Under the pieces are notes generated by a model, which saw only the letters and a program-made list of their open reading frames with translations, made no database searches and was not told the DNA's origin. Shown here piece by piece: positions 46,656 through 57,250 of a stretch of DNA of 64,000 nt. Source of the stretch: Punica granatum (Eukaryota > Streptophyta > Magnoliopsida > Myrtales > Lythraceae); assembly GCF_007655135.1 (NCBI RefSeq), contig NC_045130.1:27152605-27216604 (forward strand). The letters run 5' to 3'. Made by a program: the position numbers and the translations under genes. Within the stretch, counting starts at the first letter, position 1. Every line of letters starts with the position of its first letter.

Positions 46656-49489
46656 CAAAATCAACTTGGATTCAAATTCATCCAAACGATACTCCGAGGA
46701 GCAAGTCTAATTCTTTCGCTGCAAAGATCGGAAGTGACAGCTCCACAAGCAGAGCAGGACCCAACTCTCGATCGCAGGAGATACCAGCACGATCATGCCT
46801 CTGATCAAAGAATGGATCTCATCCACCTCTGTTGTGGTCGCCGATTGAACGCGGGGGCAATATGCGCAGTCTTCTTTAAACTCTTTTTTGCTTTAATTTA
46901 AATGCATTCCCCCAAATAGGCTTTCGACATGAACAAATCCTTCAATGGAGCATTATGACAGTCTTTGCGACGCCCTATTAGTTCTGTTGGACCTGTTCGA
47001 ATCGCCTGTCCCCATGGGACCCGACTCCTCGAGCCTTCCTTAGGACAACTGCGCATGCTTACTCGCAACTAGGGAAAATATGCTTATGTGACTTTAGTCA
47101 CGGTCTAACCACTCCAAAGTAGCGATGAGTAGATTCCCAGAAACAAATGCCACCTACACGTGGAACCCCATGGGTCGCGCGTGGGACAAAAGGGATTTTC
47201 CTATGGGACCACCTCATATTTCTTACCACATATTTCCCGCATAATCGCCTAATGCATTGTCTTCTTTGTCATCCTTCACAGGGGCACATTGACCACAGGC
47301 GAAGAGCGATGCACGAGTTCACGCTTTCTTGAGAACTTGTCTCGGACCATTTCCTTATACTTTGACGAGGGAAGTGTCCGACGATGAGGTACCCCTATGA
47401 AGTCGAAAACAAGGACAATCGAACGAATCACTCAGCATTGATGCAACCGTCTTCCTCGAACATCCAGTGGCTTCAACAGAGTGCACCCTCCAAGAGGCAC
47501 GCGCTGTAAAGAACAACAAGAGATGATCGGAGACATCACACCAGGCGCCTACCACGGGCCTCTTCAACAAATGAAGACCGGGGCATCCCCGTTCAACATT
47601 CGCACCGAGACAACCTCGGTTCCCTATTTCACATTGGGCAATTTGACATTTTCTTTTCCTAGACAACAGGGGAAATTCACATGTAATGCTTGCAAGGGCA
47701 AATGACACGGAGTTCGACTTCCGAGTGCGCGAGAGTCAAACTTCCAAGAAAGCCAGTCCTCACAAAATAGGGCTAGTAACACACAACAAGTCTCCACGAG
47801 GCGAAGCACACCAAAGCGGCCTCGACGATGCAAAATTGAGAAGTTTCAAACAAAGGCATGGGGCACAAAACAAACCCCAGCTGCAAAAAAAAAATCGGCT
47901 AATGAACAAAACAAGGCGCCCCCGAGATTAAAACTCCGACACCGCCAATTCGAGGAAGAAATCAACAAACCCCGACAAAAGGGGAGCAGCAGATGCAACT
48001 CCTCGATGGAGACAGAACGCAACGCACTCGGAGGTCGAATCCTTCAAACCCTTCGCCCTTGCAAACTCGAGAGACAAAAGAATCGAGCCCGCTAGGTCGA
48101 AAACCCCTCGGGGCGACCTAGGCAAAAGTTAGGGCAAGAGAGAGGCACGACTGAAAATTCTGAGGCGGACAGTCGTGGCAAAATGAGAGCTAATCCCCTT
48201 TAGGTTGAGAGATACGGCCCTGATGTGGGTAACCGTAGCAAAAGGAGAGTAAAACGAGAGATAAACAAAACAGTCACCCTAGGCTCTTGCACACTGCGCG
48301 GACCAGGGATCCTCAAGGAAAATGGCCAGATTATCTACTCCAACATGATCCTCGATCAGCCTTCCAACACAGCTCAACCGTCCAGCGCGGATTCCTCCTC
48401 AAGCACAGTGGGCAAACCGAGCATGCTATTCAAGCAGTTTGATACAGCCTACACAACAGAAGAACAGAGAAAAATGGTACATCTCATTACAGGCGTGAAC
48501 TCGTGTATCTTTTTAGCCTGGGGCAACGCGTTCCCCTCAAGCTTTCTCTTTTCTGTTTGTCTTTGCATAACTCTAGAATGGGTCACAGCCACCTTTCAAC
48601 AGGCTACCACAAAGCCGAAATCCCAGACATTCCTTTCTGAGGTCTAGTCATAGCATTCTGGAAATGGTCAGACCGATTCTGATCAAATCTAGGCAAAAAT
48701 CCCCACGCGGGTCACAAGCGCAGCTGCCCTACGGTACCTTGACGAGAAGGGTCCTAAGCCGACGGGCGCGTCGAATAATCGACAGAGCCGCTAGGGTATT
48801 GTTAAGAATGTCTCAATATGCTCGTACATAGCCAACAGGAGCCTTAGAGGCCTCGCATTGAGGCCTTCGAAAGTGGGATCTCATTCATATCCCCAAAGCA
48901 AGAACTCTCTATGGGTTGCCCAGGCGACCCGAAACTGAAGGACATGCGTCGTGAATACATTCTTTTGCCTGTGCTTATAAATTGCTAGTAATCCCTTGAC
49001 TTACTAATGATGTCAGGATTACAGGTACAACAAACGCAAGAACTACGGCAGACTCTGATCCCCGGTCCAAGAGGGTACATAGGCGCTCTCAGAGCTCGAG
49101 TCCCGCATCGCTAGACGCCGGTCCCTAGCAAATGAACAACCGCCCAACCAGCAACGAGCAACCGCCTCGAAGCAAAAATCCCATAGGCGAGACCAGGACA
49201 TTCCCAGTAAGCAATCGCTTCAGCGGCGAGACCAGCTGCCAGCAAGAGTAACAAACAATCGATCCAACAGCAGGGTCGGCTTTTGGCGGATCAGACGCAC
49301 AACTGCCCGAGGGGCAAAGCGAGCCTCCAACAAAGCAAAACCACCCCGGCGGCAATGCAAGCCACGCCCACCACTACACTATCCCAACAAAGCCACGACC
49401 CAATGCCAAGCGCCCCTCTTCGGCGCCCCGCGCCATTCCCTAACACTAGTCGCTGCTTCTACATTCCCTGCATTTTCGCAACATGCCCA
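46656..49489. other. Element interior between the two arrays, no gene recognised
   Basis: About 2.8 kb of middle-GC sequence. A plus-strand open stretch at 48225-48647 (140 codons) has a C-terminal hydrophobic run (SSFLFSVCLCITLEWV) but no family I know. I saw no reverse transcriptase (YVDD-like), integrase (HHCC/DDE) or protease (DSG/DTG) motif. Confidence 0.5.
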
Positions 49490-51680
49490 CCTTTACTGCT
49501 TTATGGACTTCGTGTCCATCTTTACTGCTTTTCGAACTTCGCGTCCATCTTTACTGCTTTTGGGACTTCGTGTCCAGGACTTCGTGTCCAGGACTTCGTG
49601 TCCATCTTTACCGTTTTTCGGACTTCGCGTCCAGGACTTCGTGTCCATCTTTACCGCTTTTCGGACTTCGTGTCCATCTTTACCGCTTTTTGAACTTCAT
49701 GTCCATCTTTACCGCTTTTCGAACTTCATGTCCATCTTTACCGCTTTTCGGACTTCGCGTCCAGGACTTCACGTCCATCTTTACCGCTTTTCGGACTTCG
49801 CGTCCATCTTTACCGCCTTTCGGACTTCGCGTCCAGGACTTCGCGTCCATCTTTATCGCTTTTCGGACTTCGCGTCCATCTTTATCGCTTTTCGGACTTC
49901 GCGTCCATCTTTACCGCTTTTCGGACTTCGCGTCCAGGATTTCGTGTCCATCTTTACCGCTTTTCGAACTTCGTGTCCAGGACTTCGTGTCCATCTTTAC
50001 CGCTTTTCGAACTTCGCGTCCAGGACTTCGTGTCCATCTTTACCGCTTTTCAGACTTCGCGTCCAGGACTTCGTGTCTGCATCTTTATTGCATTTTGGAC
50101 TTCGTGTCCACATTCATTGCATTCCAGACTTCGTGTCCGTGTCTACTGCATTCCGGACTTCGTGTCCTCATTTACTGCTTTCTAGACTTCGTATCCGCAT
50201 TCACTGCATTCTGGACTTCGTGTCCGCATCTTTATTGCATTTTGGACTTCGTGTCCACATTCATTGAATTCCGGACTTCGTGTCCGTGTCTATTGCATTC
50301 CGGACTTCGTGTCCTCATTTACTGCTTTCTGGATTTCGTGTCCGCATTCACTGCATTCTGGACTTCGCATCCGCATCTACTGCATTTTGGACTTCGTGTC
50401 CACATTCATTGCATTCCGGACTTCGTGTCCGTGTCTACTGCATTCCGGACTTCGTGTCCTCATTTACTACTTTCCGGACTTCGTGTCCGCATTCACTGCA
50501 TTTTGGACTTCGTGTCCGCATATACTGCATTTTGGACTTCGTGTCCGCACTTACTGCATTTCGGACTTCGTGTCCGCATTCATTATTTTTTGAACTTCGT
50601 GTCCGCACTCACTGTTTTTCGGACTTCGTGTCGGTATCTACTGCATTTCGGACTTCGTGTCCTCATTTACTACTTTCCAGACTTCGTGTCTGCATTCACT
50701 GCATTCCGGACTTCGTGTCCGCATCTACTACATTTCGGACTTCGTGTCCGCATTCACTACTTTTCGGACTTCGTGTCCTCATTTACTGCTTTCTAGACTT
50801 CGTGTCTGCATTCACTGCATTCCGGACTTTGTGTCCGCATCTACTGCATTTCGGACTTCGTGTCCGCATTCACTGTTCTTCGGACTTCGTGTCCTCATTT
50901 ACTGTTTTCCAGACTTCGTGTCTGCATTCACTGCATTCCGAACTTCGTGTCCGCATCTACTACTTTTCGGACTTCGTGTCTTCATTTACTGCTTTCCAGA
51001 CTTCGTGTCTACATTCACTGCATTCCGGACTTCGTGTCCGCATCTACTGCATTTCGGACTTCGTGTCCGCATTCACTGTTCTTCGGATTTCGTGTCCTCA
51101 TTTACTGCTTCCCGGACTTCGTGTCCGCATTTACTGCATTTCGGACTTCGTGTCCGCATTCACTGTTCTTCGGATTTCGTGTCCACATCATCTGCATTTC
51201 GGACTTCGTGTCCGCATTCACTGTTCTTCGGACTTCGTGTCCTCATTTATTGCATTCCGGACCTCGTGTTCACATCTACTGCTTTCTGGACTTCGTGGCC
51301 GCATTTACTATTTTTGGACTTCGTGTCATCACTTACTACATTCCGGACTTTGTGTCCGCATCCACTACATTTTGGACTTCGTGTCCTCATCTACCACTTT
51401 CGGACTTCGTGTCCTCGTTTACTACTTTCCGGACTTCATATCCGCATCTAATCCGTTTCAGACTTCGTGTCCTCATTTACTGCTTTTAGGACTTCGTGTC
51501 CACACCTACTTCGTTTCGGGCTTCATATTTTCATTTACTACGTTTCAGATTTCGTGCCCGCATTTACTGCATTTTGGACTTCGTGTCTTCTTGTAGTGCT
51601 TTTCGGACTTCGTGTCCATATCACTTTCTGGACTTCTTGTCCACATTTAATGTCTTTCAAGTATACGTCCACATTTACTA
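49490..51680 (+). repeat. Hairpin minisatellite 2, 29-bp unit (GGAC-TTCGT-GTCC type), about 75 copies
   Basis: The unit is a 13-bp core GGACTTCGTGTCC plus a 16-bp spacer. The spacer is like ATCTTTACCGCTTTTC in the left part (to about 50080) and GCATTCACTGCATTCC in the right part, giving a 29-bp period. Some left units carry an extra 14-bp core (GGACTTCGCGTCCA). The core can pair GGAC with GTCC around TTCGT. Several right-hand units have AGAC paired with GTCT instead (near 50679, 50794, 50910, 50997). 29 is not a multiple of three and the unit has no stop, so all three forward frames stay open. Confidence 0.92.
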
Positions 51681-51782
51681 ACTTATGGTCTTTACTATTT
51701 TGCAACAGGCCAGACGATCGCCAGGACCAAACGAGGTGCTTCTCATAGTCTTTGGCTGCATCCTCTATCCGAGCACGAAACC

Positions 51783-51791
51783 AAAGAGGGG
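51783..51791 (+). other. Polypurine tract before the 3' LTR
   Basis: AAAGAGGGG, followed by CAAGC and the LTR start. The matching stretch at the window start is AAAGATGGG before the LTR at 300. It primes plus-strand synthesis in LTR elements. Confidence 0.65.
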
Positions 51792-51796
51792 CAAGC

Positions 51797-52280
51797 TGTC
51801 AGCACCCAATTTCGGTCCATCAGCTCCAGGGGGACAAAATTGTCATTTCCTAATTTATTACCTTTTTTTTTTTAAAAAAAAGGGTCAAGTCGGTCAGAAC
51901 CGGTCAGAGCCGGTCTGACCGACAGGACGGATGGGCAGGGTCGGTCAGAGCTGGTCTGACCGACCGTTGCCCACACACACACCTTTAAAAAAAAAAGGTC
52001 AAGTCGGTCAGAACCGGTCAGAGCCGGTCTGACCGACAAGACAGACTTTTCATTTCTTTCCTTCCCGCCCGCTTCTTTTCCTTTTCTTCCTCTTTCCTCC
52101 TTCCTTTTTCCTTCCTTTCATTTTGGTCCCTGCAACCGAAAAACCGAGATTTTCGTTCCCGCTTTCGCAAATTTCCGGCGAAAATCTCGCCCGATCTCCA
52201 TTCCGTTTCCTTCTTCTTCTTCCTGGCGAAGCCCAGGCCGAAGAGGGGGAGGATTCAAAAAAAAGTGGGGGAGCTCTCTT

Positions 52281-52316
<36 letters not shown>

Positions 52317-55093
52317 GGGTGGTCTCGGATCCGAAAACGCCCACAGCTCACGATTCTCCCTCAGCTAGTTCCGGAACTCCCAGCTTGTCCTCAAACCGGA
52401 ACTCCCTCAGCTCGCCCACAACTCACGGTCCCTCAGCTCGTTTAGACCCTCGGAAACCGGAGTTCGTTTCGGCACAGAGACCCCTCAGCTCAGTCGCCCT
52501 CTCGCCCAAGGCTCGAACTCTTGGATCCCCTCACCTCGCGGCCGTGCGTGCGCGTCGCCCAGCCGCCCAGCGGCGGTCCAATCCAGCAGCGGCGTCCAGT
52601 CCAGCAGCGGCGGCCCAGCCCATCAGCATCCGACCCAATCAACCAGCGTCCAGCCCAACCCAGCTTCGTCGGCCCAATAACAGCCCAGTTCGGCCCAATC
52701 CTATCCGGATCTCTGCCTAGTCCAGTCCAGCAGGCCCGTCCGGCCTAATCCGATCCGGATCTAAGCCCAGTCCGGCCCAACAAGCCCGTCCGACCCAATC
52801 ATCCTCACAGCCCAATCCGTCCGGCGATTTTTTATTTTTTTTATTTTTTTATTTTACAGAATCACCCCTCAACTTCCCGAAGTAGGTAAATTCTCGACTT
52901 AGTGGCATGATTAGGGCTCCATTCCTGAATATTAATGCTTGCTTGATGGATATGATGTCAAATGAGCGTTCTTGGGTCGCGTGGGTGATCGGATTTATCC
53001 CGAACTCGATTTTACGAACTTTCTATTTTGTCACATTTCAGTCCAGGGGACGTATTTTATTTTTTTAAAGATCTACCCCTAATTTCAAAATTATTTTCAA
53101 TCTAGTCCCGGCTATTTTACTATTTTTCAATCAGTCCTTGGGTTTTCCAGAATTTTTCCAAGAATCCCAAAGAACTTTTTAAATTGTTTCAGTTTAGTCC
53201 CGGGACCATTTTCACCCTTTTCAGATCTGCCCCGAATTTCAAAAATTCTTTTCAATCAAGTCCCAGTCATTTTACTATTTTCCAATCAGTCCTGGAATTC
53301 CCATAATTTTTCAAGCATCCTAAGGAACTTTCCAAGTTGTTTCAGTTTAGTCCTAGGGCCTTTTTTTTATTTTCAGATCAGTCCAGATTTTCAAATTCAT
53401 TTCAAATAAGTCCTAGGACATTTTCAGTAAATTTTTTATACAGTCCCCATTTTTAGAATTTTCATATCAGTCCCCAATTTTCTAGAATTTTCAAATCAGT
53501 CCCCAATTTTTTTTCAGAATTTTCAAATCAGTCCCTGTTCTTTTAAAATCGTTCAATTCAGTCCCTTGGACATTTTCTAAAAATATCCGGCCCTTTTCTA
53601 TTTGGATCACCCTCCGACAATGTATGTGCCCCATTTAAATATTTCATTTTTGTAATTATATACAATGTGACCATGTCGGAAATTAGAGTTTATCGGGCGG
53701 TCAACTAATGGCTATCTCGACGGCTCGAAATCCGTAGACTAAAGCATTCGGCAAGTTTTTAATTAACCTAAAATTCTACATACGGGATAATCGGAACGTT
53801 AAATTTGGCTAAATTAAATCACTTGATTTCTTTAAATGGATTGCACAAATTGATTAATAATTTGTAATCGCGTCGACAGTTCAAGAACTGTTAGTCATGC
53901 CCTTTTCAAAATTTACAATTTCAAAAGCACCGAGATACGTATAGCGTAATCTTGATTTTCATGCACACACATATTTACCGATTCAAGGGCATGATTACCG
54001 GTTCTTGTCCTGCCGTAATCAAAGCGTAGGTTCGTGCATAGAATTGGTCAAAACATGGAAAAACAAATTAATCACAAACTCAGCTTAAATCAAACATGGG
54101 CAATAGTCAAATAGAGGGTTAGGTTTTTTTTGAGTTTTAGGTGAAAATACTTTTAATCTGTAAAAGTCATATTGTCACGATACAGAATAATTTAAAAATA
54201 ACCTACGCATTCAGGACTTGACTACAGACATCATGTCTGTCGGGTCCGTTAAAATAATGTCGAATGCTACATTACCCTATCCATCATCCCTTTTGTTTGT
54301 TTTATGGTAGGATTTGTATGCCAAGATACCTTGGTTAATAATCAGGTAATTCACGTAAATTCGGCGATAACAAAAAAGACCCCATTGTTTGTTTATTTGA
54401 GCCTGCTTGTTACATTTTTGCACCTATTTGTTATGCGGATCGAGCCCGATTCCTTATTACTCGATTCACACTGGGTCCAACGCCTAAAACCGTCGATCAC
54501 GGGGTCCAGGGCCCCCATACACTGAGTGCGCATTTAATTTAATTTTCGGTCTTTTCCAAAAATATACGGTGAGCATGAGTGAAATCATGGCCGAATGCGA
54601 ACTGACCGGGATTTAGTTATTGTAGCTTGTCTTTTATTTATTTGAGAGAACAATGTGAGGTTTTTATATTATACATACATTCATGTAAAATCCCGGTCGG
54701 AGAGTGGACGGTCAGAGTGCTTCTTCGAGTTTACGGTGTCAAAACGCATAAGATGAGCGGAACTTAATTAAGCGGTAATTAAATTAAAATGGCAAGCCTA
54801 GACAAGCTAGAGTACCGAAAGGACGTGTGGGATATAGGCCCACACGTAATAGAACTCCCGAATTCGGAATTTTCGGTTTCGTACAGACCATTGCCTTAGC
54901 ATTTTAGGTGTACCCCGTACCCCTAGACCTGGGTAACTTGCTGGCCCTCGACTTTCGGGTCGTAAAATGGCAAGTGGCGACTCCTTCTCACATGCGTCCG
55001 TCGCGCGTCCCCGGTAAGGTGGACACTCCCAAGCCGCGTTGCATTTAGGCGCGCGCATGCGTGCCCCGACGAGGCGAAATTTGGGTGCGCACA
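51797..55093 (+). mobile_element. 3' LTR of the complete Ogre-like element
   Basis: It starts TGTCAGCACCCAATTTCGG, ends GTGCGCACA, and is 3297 bp. It is followed by CTCCT (duplication partner of CTCTT). It is longer than the 5' LTR by a 259-bp GC-rich block at 52422-52680 and about 41 bp near 51920-51960 (an extra GGTCAGAGCTGGTCTGACC copy). Confidence 0.9.
51885..52040 (+). repeat. GGTCAGA / TCTGACC inverted repeats near the LTR start
   Basis: CGGTCAGAGCCGGTCTGACCG is an 8-bp perfect stem with a 5-base loop; it occurs at about 51901-51921 and again near 52016. A diverged form (GGTCAGAGCTGGTCTGACC) sits between them. The 5' LTR holds equivalents near 40615 and 40690. These lie 90-240 bp into the LTR, where a U3 regulatory or structural site is possible. 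Confidence 0.7.
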
Positions 55094-55098
55094 CTCCT

Positions 55099-56157
55099 AG
55101 TAGGCTTCTTGAATGACCCAATAGTGGCCTTTCGCATATAATTACTTTAAAGTTAAGAAAATTAGAAATGAATCATTTATATTTGAACTTCTATGCAATT
55201 TAATTAGTTTCAGTTGGATATTTAATGTATTTATTGATGTATTTATTGATTTCAATGCAGTATGAATTTTGCGAATCAAGTACGAGATTTCAATTTTCAT
55301 AAAATCAGTTTCTTATGATGTTTTATATTGACGAGAGTTGAAAAATAATTTTTTTTAAAGAAATGAGATTTAGTATAGATACCGGTGCTCATTTTCTACT
55401 AGAAATCAAAAAGTAAAATTTAATTTTCACTTTACGGTCTCGAGGGCCCCTTTATCATCCCTTTATTCCCTTATATAAATTTCTTTTTTGGGATATCATA
55501 TGTAGATTTTTTTTTTCTTGATACTTATTTATATATTATAGTTTAAAGCCAATCACAAATCAGTGCAGTGGAATTAACTTGCGGATTATCCGTGGCGCGG
55601 ATATAGTTATTGCTTCAAAATATCATCATCTATAGATATAGTGTCGAATATGTATATAGTGGTTTTCATACTATAATGCAGTTATGATTTTATTGGACTA
55701 AATGCGCTATCACCGCAAAGCCACCGTACCAACCCTATAATCGGTTGATGGGTCTCCCTCGTGACGAATGAATATATATATATAACTCATGTGGGAACGG
55801 TATCTCTTACGTAAGGATCTCCAGCTGTACAGTGCAGAAAGTTTCTAATAAATGCAATTGAAGTCAAGTTATCATTTGCCTAAGCCACCCCTGAAAAGTC
55901 CGATTGTCATTTAACTTTGACGGTCCAATGGCAAGAAATACCAAACCCTTCAATTACTTTTCTTTCTCTGATGAATAACCTTCTATTACTTTTCATTTTC
56001 TTGCTTTAGGTTTCACACTTGATAACAGAAATATCAAGAAAATTAGCTAGAAAAGGAACCAGACTATTGATGAATACCAAAGTTGAAAGTAACATCTAAG
56101 AATGACCCTGAGTTTGTTGACTTTATATTATATATATGAGTACATATTTATGTGAAC

Positions 56158-56191
<34 letters not shown>

Positions 56192-56758
56192 CAGACAAGG
56201 TTTACTGGATAACAAGGTTCTCCTAGTTTTCCCCGACTCATTTATGCATGGCATGAATTGCATGGACATCAGGAAGCAATCAGACTCGAGGTCACCAAAG
56301 GTATAAGTTGTGTATTGGAAATTGATATTTTATCATATTAGATAATTAAATATTCAAAATTAAATCATGTCGATCAACTAGGTTGGTTAGTATTTGTGAG
56401 ATTTTCAATATTTGACATCGATATTTGAAAATAAACGAGACGGGCTGGAAAGCTGGAAAGCTTAATACATCCATAAAAGATCAATAGTTAAGACACGACG
56501 AAAACAAGAGTGTGGCATACTAGGGACCAAATTGGGGTCATATTCTATGGAACAACATCTCAAACCAACACCTGGGTGGTTCAGGACAGAGTATCCGGAC
56601 AAAGCCGATTTGCCAACGGTTCAGAGATTGAATTCACTATTACGCCCCGAGAGATCTCTGATTTAGTCCATTATTTACTGTCGCATCACATAATAACATT
56701 CATTTCATTTTTTATTTTTCAATAATAGCCCATTTCATTTTAATAGAAAGCTTATTGC
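55099..56758. other. AT-rich intergenic DNA
   Basis: No gene recognised. A (TA)n tract lies at 56159-56190. Confidence 0.5.
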
Positions 56759-57250
56759 CATTCTGGCCAGGTCAGCTCTCCAATTACAAGACGATCATTT
56801 ACGAGATAGTTTGTGACGATTGGTGGCTTAGTTTTCCCGAAAACGAAGAAGCAGACTGCGTCCGGTGGCTCATCCTTCAGTGAAGTAGTATACAGAGCCA
56901 TGGCGCGGCTATAACTGCGAACTTCTTTGGCCAAACACACTTACTTTTATCCTCTCTTTGGCGTGCACTTTTCCAAGACACTGCAATTTTTTTGTGACAA
57001 ACAAGGCGTGCTACAAATTGTGACCGATTCCCCTTTTTCACTAGCACGCAAAACACATCGAGATTGACTATCATTTCATATGCAAGCACACGATCAATCC
57101 GGTGCTAATATTATTCGGTACGCATCCAACAAACTTCAACATGCCGATTTCTTCATGAAGGCCTTGGGCAAGGAACAACTTCAATTACTGCTAAGGATGC
57201 TTCAACTTGAGGAAACTCATGAGAATACTTCTTCTGTTGTTATATTTTAG
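56759..57250 (+). pseudogene. Relic of a Copia pol: RNase H and C-terminus
   Basis: Plus-strand translation across several frames gives the Copia RNase H order: TKKQTASGGSSFSEVVYRAM (family WKTKKQ..SSAEAEYRAM), then FFCDKQGVLQI-like (family LFCDNQAAL), then an ISYASTRS/HIEIDYHF-like piece. It ends with QHADFFMKALGKEQLQLLL (family LADIFTKALGKEQ), stopping near 57250. There are several frameshifts and no other pol domains nearby, so it is a dead fragment. Confidence 0.75.

Larger units (their letters stand above)
40508..55093 (+). mobile_element. Complete 14.6 kb Tat/Ogre-like LTR retroelement lacking gag-pol
   Basis: Parts in order: 5' LTR 40508-43505, primer-binding site 43509-43527, single ORF 44085-45509, hairpin minisatellite 1 at 46370-46655, non-coding interior, hairpin minisatellite 2 at 49490-51680, polypurine tract at about 51783-51791, 3' LTR 51797-55093. 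The 3 kb LTRs, a TGGCGACTCC-type primer site and an extra ORF placed before where gag should be are Ogre traits as I know them. No protease, reverse transcriptase, RNase H or integrase motif was found on either strand, so it must rely on another element's enzymes. Near-identical LTRs imply fairly recent insertion. Confidence 0.85.

Noticed and set aside
46245..46901. Open frames of 65-187 codons over the GGGCTTCGGCCC repeats, both strands
   Set aside because: Low-complexity translation of hairpin array 1, no domain.
49483..51596. Several open frames of 209-438 codons in the 49.5-51.6 kb region as protein genes
   Set aside because: They overlap in all three forward frames and simply follow a 29-bp repeat without stops; no start context, domain or single preferred frame.
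49490..51680. CRISPR-like array (short repeat, similar-length spacer)
   Set aside because: Spacers are themselves repeats of one another, the repeat is 13 bp, and this is plant nuclear DNA inside an LTR element.
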